From: Pseudomonas sp. RIT-PI-r
Lineage (GTDB): Bacteria > Pseudomonadota > Gammaproteobacteria > Pseudomonadales > Pseudomonadaceae
Assembly (NCBI RefSeq): GCF_001297015.1
Contig: NZ_LIGE01000027.1
Coordinates: forward strand, 1-61,774
Reading direction: 5' to 3'
Length of the DNA stretch: 61,774 nucleotides
The first letter of the stretch is position 1; each line of letters starts with the position of its first letter. Both the position numbers and the translations under genes were made by a program. Shown one piece after another: positions 16,683 through 25,577 of this stretch. Under the pieces are notes generated by a model that did not search any database, was not told the origin of the DNA, and saw nothing but the letters and a program-made list of their open reading frames with translations.

Positions 16683-18590
16683 ATGATCAAACAGACGTTG
16701 TTTGTACCGCTGGCTGGCTGCCTGCTCGCACTGGCTTGTGCTCAGGCGAATGCAGCACCCAATCCCTATTCGAATTTCATAGTTTTCGGCGACAGTCTCA
16801 ATGACGCCGGAACCTTCGCCGACACTGGCGGACCGACCGGCTCCACCGAGCGTTACACCAACCGGACCGGGCCGGTGTATCAGAATGGCAGCGGTGAACT
16901 GTATTCATTGAACTCCACGCAGTTGCTCGGCGGACGCCTTGGCTTTTCGCCAGACCAGACAGCCTCTTCCAGCTCCGCCGTGCGCGCTGAAAACGGCCAG
17001 CCTGACGGCAACAACTGGGCGGTCGGCGGCTATCGCACCGACCAGATCCTCGACTCGATCACCACACAGTCCGCTACCGGCGAACGCACCCGCGCCGGCT
17101 ACCTGCCTTCGAACGGCTTCCGTGCCGACCCGAATGCGCTGTATTACATTTCCGGAGGCGGTAACGACTTCCTGCAGGGGCGCATTCTCAGTCTGCCGCA
17201 AGCCAACGCCGCAGCAGATCGACTGGCCGACAGCGTGCAGACACTGCAAACCGCCGGTGCCAAATACGTGATGGTCTGGTTGCTGCCTGACGTCGGTCTG
17301 ACTCCGGCGATCAATGGCACGCCGCTGCAGGCTTTCAGCAGTCAGCTCGCCAGCCAGTTCAACAGCCAATTGGTCACGCGCCTGCAAGGCATCAACGCCG
17401 AAATCATTCCTTTGAACATTCCGGTGCTGCTATCGGAGGTGTTTGCCGATCCGGGCCGCTTTGGTCTCGCCACCGATCAGAACCTGACCGCGACCTGCTT
17501 CAGCGGCAGCAGTTGCCCGGAAAACGCCCGTTACGGCATCAACAGTGCGACCCCGGATCCGAGCAAGTTGATTTACAACGACGGCGTGCACCCCACCGAA
17601 GCCGGCCAGAAACTGATCTCCGACTACGCCTACTCCCTGCTGGCCGCGCCGTGGGAACTGACGCTGCTGCCGGAAATGGCCCACGCCACCGTACGTGCGC
17701 ATCAGGATGAATTGCGCAGCCAATGGCAGGCGGATTGGGAAAACTGGCAAGCAGTCGGTCAATGGCGGGCGATTGTTTCCGCTGGCGGTCAGCATCTGGA
17801 TGTCGACAGCCAAAGCAGCGGCGCCAGCGCCGACGGCAGCGGTTACAACCTCAACGTCGGCGGCAGCTATCGTCTCAACGAAGACTGGCGTGTCGGTGTG
17901 GCGGGGGGTTTCTACCGGCAGAACCTGGAGGCCGGTCACAACGACTCGGACTACAAACTCAACAGTTACATGGCCACCGCGTTTGCTCAGTTTCAGCAGA
18001 ATCGCTGGTGGGCTGACATGGCGTTGACCGGCGGCAAACTCGACTACGACAACCTCAAGCGCAAGTTCGATCTCGGCGCGAGCGAGGGTGCGGAGAAAGG
18101 CGATACCGACGGCAGCCTGTGGGCGTTCAGCACTCGCATCGGTTATGACATTGCCCAGCCGGGCAGCGAATGGCACCTGTCGCCGTTCGTCAGCGCCGAT
18201 TACGCCAGCGTCGATGTCGACGGCTATTCAGAGAAGAGCAACCGCGCCACCGCGCTGACCTTCGATGATCAGACCCGCGATTCGAAACGCCTCGGTCTCG
18301 GCTTGCAGGGCAAATACAACATCACCCCGCAAACCCAGGTATTTGGCGAATACGCCCACGAGCGTGAGTACGAAGATGACGTGCAAAAGGTCCGCATCGC
18401 ACTCAATACACTGCCAGCCAATGACTTCAAACTTGAGGGTTACACGCCGCAGAGCCATTTGAACCGCTTGAGCCTGGGCGTCAGCCACAAGCTCACGGCT
18501 GATCTGGCGTTGCGTGGCGGGTATACGTTGCGCAAGGATGATGACTTTACTCAGCAGGGCGTTAACGTCGGAGTGGTGCTGGATTTCTAA
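16683..18590 (+). CDS. estP: autotransporter esterase EstP (GDSL lipase)
   Basis: Outer-membrane autotransporter esterase, 635 residues, related to P. aeruginosa EstA. A signal peptide ends near ACAQANA (residue 24). The passenger has block I GDSLNDAG, the SGGGNDF block and the DGVHPTEAG catalytic Asp-His. The C-terminal third (about 350-635) is a beta-barrel with alternating aromatic strands, ending in VVLDF with the terminal phenylalanine expected of outer-membrane proteins. The ATG at 16683 is chosen; a TTG lies six bases earlier. A terminator follows directly. Confidence 0.93.
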   Translation: MIKQTLFVPLAGCLLALACAQANAAPNPYSNFIVFGDSLNDAGTFADTGGPTGSTERYTNRTGPVYQNGSGELYSLNSTQLLGGRLGFSPDQTASSSSAVRAENGQPDGNNWAVGGYRTDQILDSITTQSATGERTRAGYLPSNGFRADPNALYYISGGGNDFLQGRILSLPQANAAADRLADSVQTLQTAGAKYVMVWLLPDVGLTPAINGTPLQAFSSQLASQFNSQLVTRLQGINAEIIPLNIPVLLSEVFADPGRFGLATDQNLTATCFSGSSCPENARYGINSATPDPSKLIYNDGVHPTEAGQKLISDYAYSLLAAPWELTLLPEMAHATVRAHQDELRSQWQADWENWQAVGQWRAIVSAGGQHLDVDSQSSGASADGSGYNLNVGGSYRLNEDWRVGVAGGFYRQNLEAGHNDSDYKLNSYMATAFAQFQQNRWWADMALTGGKLDYDNLKRKFDLGASEGAEKGDTDGSLWAFSTRIGYDIAQPGSEWHLSPFVSADYASVDVDGYSEKSNRATALTFDDQTRDSKRLGLGLQGKYNITPQTQVFGEYAHEREYEDDVQKVRIALNTLPANDFKLEGYTPQSHLNRLSLGVSHKLTADLALRGGYTLRKDDDFTQQGVNVGVVLDF

Positions 18591-18602
18591 AACCGCAGGC
18601 AC

Positions 18603-18638
18603 AAAAAAAGCGGCGCCCTCACAGGCGCCGCTTTTTTT
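18603..18638. terminator. rho-independent terminator after estP
   Basis: 15-bp stem, seven A then GCGGCGCC pairing with its complement and seven T, loop of six bases. Effective on both strands. Confidence 0.92.
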
Positions 18639-18658
18639 ATGGCCGAACACAGATCAAA

Positions 18659-18748
18659 TGTAGGAGTGAGCCTGCTCGCGATTGCGGTGGTTCAGACAAC
18701 ATATCCGTTGAATGTCAATCCGCTATCGCGAGCAGGCTCACTCCTACA
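18659..18748. repeat. REP doublet (family A)
   Basis: Two 24-base perfect inverted arms (18659-18682 and 18725-18748), core GGAGTGAGCCTGCTCGCG, with a 42-base centre. Lies between the convergent estP and trpE genes. Confidence 0.9.
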
Positions 18749-18765
18749 GGGGGGGTTGCGTTGGC

Positions 18766-20247
18766 TCAGGCTTCCGGAGTTTGCTCGGCCAGCGCCACGG
18801 CGCGGAACATCGCGCGGCGTTTGTTCAAGGTCTCTTCCCATTCCAGTGCCGGCACCGAATCGGCGACGATGCCACCACCGGCCTGCACGTGCAGTTCGCC
18901 GTTCTTGATCACCGCTGTACGAATGGCAATCGCGGTGTCCATGTTGCCGTTCCAGGCGAAGTAACCGACCGCACCGCCATACACACCACGCTTGACCGGC
19001 TCCAGTTCGTCGATGATTTCCATCGCGCGAATCTTCGGCGCACCCGACAAGGTGCCGGCCGGCAGAATCGCCCGCAACGCGTCCATCGCCGTCAGCCCGG
19101 CTTTCAACTGACCGGTGACGTTGGAGACGATATGCATCACATTGGAATAGCGCTCGATGACCATCTTCTCGGTGAGTTTCACCGAACCGATTTCCGAAAC
19201 GCGACCGGTATCGTTGCGCCCCAGATCGATCAGCATCAAGTGCTCGGCGATCTCTTTGTCATCCGACAGCAAGTCTTCTTCCAGCGCCACATCGGCTTCT
19301 TCGGTCGCGCCACGTGGGCGCGTGCCGGCAATCGGGCGCACGGTGATCAGGTTGTCTTCAACGCGCACCAGCACTTCCGGCGAACTGCCGACAACGTGGA
19401 AATCGCCGAAGTTGAAGAAGTACATGTACGGCGTCGGGTTGAAGCAACGCAGGGCGCGGTACAAATCAATCGGCGCAGCCTTGAAGTCGATCGACATGCG
19501 CTGCGACGGCACGACCTGCATGCAGTCACCGGCCAGGATGTATTCCTTGATGGTGTCGACGGCTTTTTCGTAATCGTCCTGGGTGAAACTCGAACGAAAT
19601 ACCGGATCAGCGGATTGCTGTTTGCTGAAGTCCAGACCACGGCGCGGCGTGATTGGCTGGCGCAATTGCTCCAGCAGTTCCTGCAAACGTGCTTGACCCT
19701 GTTCGAAAGCATCGGCCTCGGCAGGGTCGGCCAGCACGATTGCGTGCATCTTGCCGGCAAGGTTGTCGAAAACGACAACGGCGTCGGAAACCATCAGCAG
19801 AATGTCCGGCACGCCCAGTGGATCCGGATTCGGGCACTTGCCCAAGCGCTTCTCGACATAACGCACGCAGTCGTAACCGAAGTAACCGACCAGACCACCA
19901 TTGAAGCGTGGCAGACCGGCGATGGTCGGCACGTTGTAACGCGCCTTGAAGGTTTCAACGAAGGCCAGCGGGTCTTCAACGTCGTGACTTTCGGTCTCGA
20001 CGCCATCAACGGTGATACTGACGTGATGATCGTGAACCCGCAGCACGGTGCGGCATGGCAGGCCGATAATCGAGTAACGGCCCCATTTCTCGCCGCCCTG
20101 CACCGATTCGAGCAGGTAGGAGTTGGGCTGGTCAGCCAGTTTCAGGTAGATCGACAGCGGCGTGTCGAAGTCGGCCAGGGTTTCGCAGGCCAACGGGATG
20201 CGGTTGTAGCCGTCAGCGGCCAAGCGCAGGAATTCTTCGCGGATCAT
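18766..20247 (-). CDS. trpE: anthranilate synthase component I
   Basis: Catalytic subunit forming anthranilate from chorismate, partner of TrpG. The 493-residue product has the N-terminal feedback-region motif LLESVQGGEKWGRYS and the chorismate-binding signatures IAGTRPRG, LIDLGRNDTGRV, GAPKIRAMEIIDELE and AGGGIVADS. It lies alone from trpGDC, as in other pseudomonads. The preceding 72 bases follow the stop of gph, whose last codons read as a Trp leader peptide. Confidence 0.97.
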   Translation of the reverse strand: MIREEFLRLAADGYNRIPLACETLADFDTPLSIYLKLADQPNSYLLESVQGGEKWGRYSIIGLPCRTVLRVHDHHVSITVDGVETESHDVEDPLAFVETFKARYNVPTIAGLPRFNGGLVGYFGYDCVRYVEKRLGKCPNPDPLGVPDILLMVSDAVVVFDNLAGKMHAIVLADPAEADAFEQGQARLQELLEQLRQPITPRRGLDFSKQQSADPVFRSSFTQDDYEKAVDTIKEYILAGDCMQVVPSQRMSIDFKAAPIDLYRALRCFNPTPYMYFFNFGDFHVVGSSPEVLVRVEDNLITVRPIAGTRPRGATEEADVALEEDLLSDDKEIAEHLMLIDLGRNDTGRVSEIGSVKLTEKMVIERYSNVMHIVSNVTGQLKAGLTAMDALRAILPAGTLSGAPKIRAMEIIDELEPVKRGVYGGAVGYFAWNGNMDTAIAIRTAVIKNGELHVQAGGGIVADSVPALEWEETLNKRRAMFRAVALAEQTPEA

Positions 20248-20294
20248 AAGGTGCCTCGTGGTGTGAGGGGCAAATCAGTCAGGTATGCAAACGC

Positions 20295-20308
20295 GCCGGC
20301 AGGCCGGC
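20295..20308 (-). promoter_or_regulatory. trpE leader hairpin
   Basis: GCCGGC-AG-GCCGGC inverted repeat between the gph/leader stop and trpE, followed on the minus strand by GCGTTTGC. Its GGCGCG flank is also complementary to CGCGCC in the last leader codons, so two exclusive pairings are possible, as attenuation requires. Confidence 0.5.
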
Positions 20309-20318
20309 CAGAAACAAG

Positions 20319-20363
20319 TCAGGCGCGCCAACGCCAGCGGGCCAGGGCCTTGATGACTTTCAT
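20319..20363 (-). CDS. trpE leader peptide, in frame within the 3' end of gph
   Basis: Minimal frame MKVIKALARWRWRA from the ATG at 20363, sharing frame and stop codon with gph. Two Trp codons lie just before the stop, as in the trpGDC leader. The homology to that leader extends about eight residues upstream of this ATG, so the true leader may start further back or simply be the C-terminus of Gph. No clear ribosome-binding site precedes the ATG. Confidence 0.5.
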   Translation of the reverse strand: MKVIKALARWRWRA

Positions 20364-21137
20364 CCAGAGTTTGCGAGTGACCACCACGATGGCGTTTCCA
20401 GAAGGGGATTGAGAAGCGTCGGGCAACGTTATCTCAGCGGCCGTGACGAGGCAACCGGGAATTAGCTTGCGCAGATCGTCGATCACCAAGGCAGGTGATT
20501 CTTCGGCAATCGGCCGGCCATGGTTGTAACCGTAACTCAACGCCACGCATTTGACCCCCGCCGCTTTCGCTGCCAGCACGTCGCTGCGCGAGTCGCCGAC
20601 GAACAACGATTGCGAGGCCGGAATATTGGCCATTTTCATCACAAAGAACAGCGCCGCCGGATCAGGTTTCTTCTGCGGCAAGGTATCGCCGCCGATGATC
20701 CACTTGAAGTAGCGGCCGATCTTCATCTGATCCAGCAACGGCGCGACGAAACGCTCCGGCTTGTTGGTGATCAGCGCCATGGCCACGCCTTGCTTGTGCA
20801 GCCACTTGAGGGTGTCGCGCACGCCGGGATAGACCACGGTCAGCTCATGGCTGGCGCCGTAAGCCTCCATGAACACTTCCAGCGCATGCTCGGCCTCGAC
20901 GTCATCCACCGTCGAATGATCAATGCCACCGGCCAACGCCCGGCGCCCCAACACTGGCGCGCCGTTGCCCACCCCCTCGCGCACCGATTCGATACCCGCG
21001 GGCTTGCGGCCGAGCGAGAGCAGCATGGTGTCCACCGCCGCTGCCAGGTCTGGAACCGAGTCGATCAATGTGCCATCCAGATCGAACATCACCAGCCGTG
21101 GCAGTTTTCCCGGGAACAGCTGCTCAAATCCGCTCAT
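20319..21137 (-). CDS. gph: phosphoglycolate phosphatase
   Basis: HAD-family hydrolase removing phosphate from 2-phosphoglycolate. The 272-residue product shows the HAD motifs FDLDGTLIDS, ITNKP, KKPDP and FVGDSRSD. It overlaps rpe by four bases. The core enzyme ends near DDLRKLIPGC; compared with E. coli Gph there are about 30 extra C-terminal residues, ending KALARWRWRA. That tail is homologous to the trpGDC leader peptide, suggesting it exists as the trpE leader rather than for catalysis. Confidence 0.93.
   Translation of the reverse strand: MSGFEQLFPGKLPRLVMFDLDGTLIDSVPDLAAAVDTMLLSLGRKPAGIESVREGVGNGAPVLGRRALAGGIDHSTVDDVEAEHALEVFMEAYGASHELTVVYPGVRDTLKWLHKQGVAMALITNKPERFVAPLLDQMKIGRYFKWIIGGDTLPQKKPDPAALFFVMKMANIPASQSLFVGDSRSDVLAAKAAGVKCVALSYGYNHGRPIAEESPALVIDDLRKLIPGCLVTAAEITLPDASQSPSGNAIVVVTRKLWMKVIKALARWRWRA
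20426..20454 (-). promoter_or_regulatory. possible trpE promoter inside gph
   Basis: Minus strand TTGCCT (20449-20454), 17-base spacer, TAACGT (20426-20431), within the gph C-terminal coding region. It would start a transcript about 55-60 bases ahead of the short leader frame. Weak match. Confidence 0.3.
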
Positions 21138-21808
21138 GGGCGCGCCAGCGCCAGTTCGGAGCGCATCTTGTCGATGACTTCCTGGTAGTTCGGCGCGTTG
21201 AAAATTGCCGAGCCCGCGACAAAGGTGTCAGCGCCAGCCGCGGCGATTTCGCGGATGTTGTTGACGTTGACGCCGCCGTCGATTTCCAGACGGATGTCAC
21301 GGCCCGAGGCATCGATGATCGCCCGCGCTTCGCGCAGTTTGTCGAGGGTGCCAGGAATGAATTTCTGCCCGCCGAAGCCCGGGTTGACACTCATCAGCAA
21401 GACCATGTCGACCTTGTCGATCACGTACTTGAGCACGTCCAGCGGGGTCGCCGGGTTGAACACCAGACCGGATTTGCAGCCGCCTTCACGGATCAGTTGC
21501 AGCGAACGATCAACGTGCAGCGTGGCTTCCGGGTGGAAGGTGATGTAGGTCGCGCCGGCTTCGATGAAGTCGCCGACGATGCGATCCACCGGGCTGACCA
21601 GCAGGTGCGCGGCGATCGGCGCGGTGACGCCGTACTTGCGCAACGCCGCGCAAACCATCGGGCCGATGGTCAGGTTTGGCACGTAGTGGTTGTCCATGAC
21701 GTCGAAGTGGACGAAGTCGGCGCCAGCGGCGAGAACGTTGTCCACTTCCTCGCCGAGGCGGGCGAAGTCGGCGGAGAGAATCGACGGAGCAATTACGAAG
21801 GGCTGCAT
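21134..21808 (-). CDS. rpe: ribulose-phosphate 3-epimerase
   Basis: Interconverts ribulose-5- and xylulose-5-phosphate. The 224-residue TIM barrel has IAPSILSADFARLGEE, HFDVMDNHYVPNLTIGP and VNPGFGGQKFIP. It precedes gph with a four-base overlap; rpe-gph-trpE is a conserved order and probably one transcription unit. Confidence 0.97.
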   Translation of the reverse strand: MQPFVIAPSILSADFARLGEEVDNVLAAGADFVHFDVMDNHYVPNLTIGPMVCAALRKYGVTAPIAAHLLVSPVDRIVGDFIEAGATYITFHPEATLHVDRSLQLIREGGCKSGLVFNPATPLDVLKYVIDKVDMVLLMSVNPGFGGQKFIPGTLDKLREARAIIDASGRDIRLEIDGGVNVNNIREIAAAGADTFVAGSAIFNAPNYQEVIDKMRSELALARP

Positions 21809-21887
21809 GACGCACCTTTTCTGAGCTAAATCACGATGGCGCGCATTGTAGCCTCATGGATTGCTGCGCGCACCGTGACCGCGATGA

Positions 21888-23036
21888 TCAGTACGCCGCT
21901 CGGTAGATCTTCTCGATATCGACGGCGCTGAGTTTGCGCGGATTGTTGCGCATCAAGCGCTCGATGCCCGCGGCTTCTGCAGCCATGGCCGGGATCGCTT
22001 CTTCCGGCACGCCGAAACTACGCAGCCCGGCCGGGATTTCCACGGCTGCGCACAGATCACTCATCGCCTGCACGGCTTTGTCCGCCGCCTCGGTTGCACT
22101 CAGATGAGCGGTCTTCACCCCCATGGCTTCGGCAATATCCTGCATGCGTTCGACGCAAGCCATCTTGTTCCAGGTCATGACATACGGCAGCAGCAAGGCA
22201 TTACTGACGCCATGGGCAATGTTGAAACGCCCGCCCAGCGGGTACGCCAGCGCATGCACCGCGCCGACCCCGGCATTGCCGAACGCCATGCCGGCCATCA
22301 GGCTGGCGGTGGCCATGTCTTCGCGCGCTTGCAGGTTGGCGCCGTTGGCGTAGGCCTTGGGCAACGCGTTGGCGATCAACTTGATGGCGCCGATGGCCAG
22401 GGAGTCGGTGATCGGCGAGGCATTCACCGACAGATAGGATTCGATGGCGTGCACCAAGGCGTCGACGCCACTGGCGGCGGTGACGCCGCGGGGGCAGGTC
22501 AGGGTCATTTGCGGGCTGACCAGTGCGACGTCCGGTAATAGATAGTCGCTGACGATGCCTTTCTTCAACTGCGCGACTTTGTCCGAGAGGATTGCGACGT
22601 TGGTGACTTCGGAACCGGTGCCGGCGGTGGTCGGGATGGCGATCAGCGGCGGGCCTTTGCGTGGCACCTGGTCGACACCGAACAGATCTTCCAGTGCGCC
22701 GTGGTAACCGGCATACGCAGCGACACTTTTGGCGATGTCGATGGCGCTACCGCCACCGAGGCCGATCAAACCGTCATGCCCGCCTTCGCGGTAAACACGC
22801 ATGCAGTCTTCGACGATGGCGATTTCCGGGTCGGGCAGTACGCGGTCGAAAATCTCGTAGTCGCGCCCGCCGAGTTGCACCAGCGCCAGCTCTACCGTGC
22901 CGGATTTGACCAGCGCGGCATCGGTGACGATCAGCGGGTTGTCGATATCCAGGCGTGTGAGTTCGGCGGCCAGTTGTTCGATGGCTCCGGCGCCGGTGAT
23001 CAGTTTGTGAGCGATTTTGAACTGGGACAGACTCAT
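21888..23036 (-). CDS. iron-containing alcohol dehydrogenase
   Basis: Group III, Fe-dependent alcohol dehydrogenase, 382 residues, cytoplasmic. The NAD-binding GLGGGSAIDIAKS is near residues 93-105 and the metal-binding helix region AVHALAYPLGGRFNIAHG is intact. The ATG at 23036 gives the natural MSLSQFKIAHK start; 12 more in-frame codons upstream are not needed. Substrate unknown. It lies downstream of the ABC transporter but is separated from it by a 390-base repeat region, so joint function is only a guess. Confidence 0.9.
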   Translation of the reverse strand: MSLSQFKIAHKLITGAGAIEQLAAELTRLDIDNPLIVTDAALVKSGTVELALVQLGGRDYEIFDRVLPDPEIAIVEDCMRVYREGGHDGLIGLGGGSAIDIAKSVAAYAGYHGALEDLFGVDQVPRKGPPLIAIPTTAGTGSEVTNVAILSDKVAQLKKGIVSDYLLPDVALVSPQMTLTCPRGVTAASGVDALVHAIESYLSVNASPITDSLAIGAIKLIANALPKAYANGANLQAREDMATASLMAGMAFGNAGVGAVHALAYPLGGRFNIAHGVSNALLLPYVMTWNKMACVERMQDIAEAMGVKTAHLSATEAADKAVQAMSDLCAAVEIPAGLRSFGVPEEAIPAMAAEAAGIERLMRNNPRKLSAVDIEKIYRAAY

Positions 23037-23143
23037 CGTGCGCAGCCTCTTATAGATGTGGGAGCTGGGCACAAGATTAGCTGGGGATTTGGGGTTGTCT
23101 GCTATTCAGGGTGTGAATGGTTGATCGGGTAGAAGATCAAGAG

Positions 23144-23409
23144 CCCCTCACCCTAGCCCTCTCCCGGAGGGAGAGGGGACTGACCGAGGTGAATGTGAGA
23201 GGTACACCGACTTGAGATACCGAGTCGAACTCGGGTTTGAAAGGCACAACGATCTGCTCCCTTTCCCCCGAAGGTGAAAAGACTGACCGAGGCGGATGGA
23301 GGAGATACACCGACTTGCGATACCGAGTCGAACTCAGATTTTGAAACCCATGAAGATCTGCTCCCTTTCCCCCTCTACCCCCTTGGGGGAGAGGGCTGGG
23401 GTGAGGGGG
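23144..23409. repeat. compound intergenic repeat with two direct copies inside inverted ends
   Basis: Two direct copies of about 92 bases (23178-23269 and 23281-23373) sit inside outer inverted arms, CCCTCACCCTAGCCCTCTCCC-type at 23144-23165 and its near complement at 23385-23409. Each copy contains a small palindrome around CCGAGTCGAACTCGG and an AGATCTGCTCCC-type end. It has no reading frame of its own and resembles a non-autonomous extragenic repeat. The flanks 23037-23143 and 23410-23428 show nothing further. Confidence 0.75.
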
Positions 23410-23428
23410 TAAGCTTTTGATCTGGCCC

Positions 23429-24253
23429 TTAAACCTGAGCGGTACGCAGCTTCTCGCTACGTCCCCGCAGCCATTCCAGGGTCAGCAGCAGGATGACCGA
23501 GAAGGCGATCAGCAAAGTAGCGGCGGCGGCGATGGTTGGGCTGAGGTTCTCGCGAATCCCGCTAAACATCTGCCGAGGCAACGTCGCCTGCTCAGGCCCG
23601 GCAAGAAACAGCGTCACCACCACCTCATCAAACGAAGTCGCAAACGCAAACAGCGCCCCGGAAATCACCCCCGGCGCAATCAGCGGCAAGGTCACCCGGC
23701 GGAACGCCGTCAGTGGCGAAGCACCAAGACTCGCCGCCGCACGCACCAGATTGTGGTTAAAGCCCTGCAACGTCGCCGACACTGTGATGATCACAAACGG
23801 CACGCCCAGCACCGCATGCACGACGATCAGCGAGAAGAAGCTATTACCCAGGCCCAATGGCGCAAAAAACAGATAGCTCGCCACACCAATGATCACCACT
23901 GGCACCACCATCGGCGAAATCACCAGCGCCATCACCAGCGCTTTACCGGGGAAGTCGCCACGGGTCAGGCCAATCGCTGCGAGCGTACCGAAGATCATCG
24001 CCAGCACCGTCGCCGCCGGGGCGACGATGATGCTGTTCTTCAGCGCGCGCATCCATTCCGCCGAGGCGAAGAAGTCGTGATACCACTGCAGCGAGAAGCC
24101 TTGCAGCGGATAGACCAGAAAACTGCCCGAGTTGAACGACAGCGGAATGATCACCAGCACCGGCAGAATCAGGAACAACAGAATCAGGCCGCAGAGAATC
24201 CGCAGGCTGTAGAACCACACCCGTTCGATGGGCGACATGTAAGGACTCAGCAT
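23429..24253 (-). CDS. polyamine-type ABC transporter permease (PotC/PotI-like)
   Basis: Inner-membrane permease of the spermidine/putrescine ABC family, 274 residues with about six membrane segments. The cytoplasmic EAA loop reads RAAASLGASPLTAFRRVTLPLIAPGV. Last gene of a four-gene unit; 12 bases separate it from the other permease. The transported molecule cannot be told from sequence. Confidence 0.9.
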   Translation of the reverse strand: MLSPYMSPIERVWFYSLRILCGLILLFLILPVLVIIPLSFNSGSFLVYPLQGFSLQWYHDFFASAEWMRALKNSIIVAPAATVLAMIFGTLAAIGLTRGDFPGKALVMALVISPMVVPVVIIGVASYLFFAPLGLGNSFFSLIVVHAVLGVPFVIITVSATLQGFNHNLVRAAASLGASPLTAFRRVTLPLIAPGVISGALFAFATSFDEVVVTLFLAGPEQATLPRQMFSGIRENLSPTIAAAATLLIAFSVILLLTLEWLRGRSEKLRTAQV

Positions 24254-24265
24254 CTCGAATTCCCC

Positions 24266-25513
24266 TTAGCTCAGGCGCAGGCGACTGGCGCCCACCAGCC
24301 AGCTGTAAATCAGATAAAGCACCACGGTCGCCAGCAACAACAGCCCGCCCAGCGCGGTGGCCATGCCCCAGTTGATGCTGGTGTTGGTGTAGAAGGCGAC
24401 GAAGTAGCTGACCATTTGATCGTTCGGGCTGCCGAGCAGCGCCGGGGTGATGTAGTAGCCGATGGCGAGGATGAACACCAGCAGACAACCGGCGCCGACA
24501 CCGGCGTAGGTCTGCGGGAAGTACACCCGCCAGAAACTGGCGAACGGGTGGCAGCCGAGGGAAATTGCGGCGCGCATGTAGGTCGGCGAGATGCCTTTCA
24601 TCACGCTGTAGATCGGCAGGATCATGAACGGCAGCAGGATGTGCACCATCGAGATGTACACACCGGTGCGGTTGAACACCAGTTCCAGCGGTTTATCGAT
24701 GATGCCCATGGCCATCAGGCCGCTGTTGATCAGACCGCCCGATTGCAACAGCACGATCCATGCGGCGACGCGCACCAGAATCGAGGTCCAGAACGGCAGC
24801 AGCACCAGAATCATCAGCAGGTTGCTTTGCCGCGATGGCAGGTTCGCCAGCAGGTACGCCAACGGATAAGCCAGCAGCAGGCAGATCACGGTGATGACCA
24901 GGCCCATCCAGAACGTGCGGGCGAAGATGTCGAGGTAGATCGCCTGATCCGGGGTCGCCGGGGCGATTTCGCCGAGGTCGTCGATGCGGTGATCGACGGA
25001 CGCCAGCAGGTAATAAGGTGTGATGCTGCTGGTGTTGCGTTTCACCGCCTGCCAGTAGGCGGGGTCGCCCCAACGTTCGTCGAGTGCTTCGAGGGCTTCT
25101 TTATAAGAGGCCGGTTCGCTGGCGAAGGGCAGCGCCCGGGCGGTTTTGGTCAGCAGGCTGCGATAGCCGGCCAACTCCATGTTCAAGCGCTTGGACAGAT
25201 CGCCCAGCGTCTGGTTTTTGCGCGCTTCGGCGAGGTCTTCGCCGGCGGCTTTGTAGACGGGTTCAGCGGGCAGGCCACGGCCATCCCAACTGGCGATGAC
25301 TGCCACGGTGCGCGGCATGCCGCCGACCACTTCGGGGTTGCCGACGCTTTTGTAGAGCAGCGCCACGATCGGCACCAGAAACACCAGCAGCAGAAACAGC
25401 ACCAGCGGCGCAATCAGCGCTTGAGCCTTCCAGCGGTTGACCCGCTCGGCGCGCTTGAGCTTCTGCTTCAAGGTGGGGCTGCTGCCCTCGTTCAGGGGAA
25501 CGGCGATGGCCAT
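24266..25513 (-). CDS. polyamine-type ABC transporter permease with large periplasmic insert (PotB/PotH-like)
   Basis: Partner permease, 415 residues, about 120 more than E. coli PotH. After the first membrane segment (about 31-56) comes a roughly 125-residue soluble stretch before the remaining segments begin near residue 180. The EAA loop is present as RAAISLGCHPFASFWRVYFPQTYAGV. The insert should face the periplasm and may contact the binding protein. The 200 bases upstream hold a triple-hairpin repeat. Confidence 0.88.
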   Translation of the reverse strand: MAIAVPLNEGSSPTLKQKLKRAERVNRWKAQALIAPLVLFLLLVFLVPIVALLYKSVGNPEVVGGMPRTVAVIASWDGRGLPAEPVYKAAGEDLAEARKNQTLGDLSKRLNMELAGYRSLLTKTARALPFASEPASYKEALEALDERWGDPAYWQAVKRNTSSITPYYLLASVDHRIDDLGEIAPATPDQAIYLDIFARTFWMGLVITVICLLLAYPLAYLLANLPSRQSNLLMILVLLPFWTSILVRVAAWIVLLQSGGLINSGLMAMGIIDKPLELVFNRTGVYISMVHILLPFMILPIYSVMKGISPTYMRAAISLGCHPFASFWRVYFPQTYAGVGAGCLLVFILAIGYYITPALLGSPNDQMVSYFVAFYTNTSINWGMATALGGLLLLATVVLYLIYSWLVGASRLRLS

Positions 25514-25577
25514 GACGTACTCCGCAAATCTTTGATCGTTACAGAGGTGGTGAAGACCACCTCGAACTTTTGCTACT

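Noticed and set aside
23178..23373. Possible CRISPR-like direct repeats
   Set aside because: Only two copies, each about 92 bases and nearly adjacent, with no regular spacers and no cas genes nearby.
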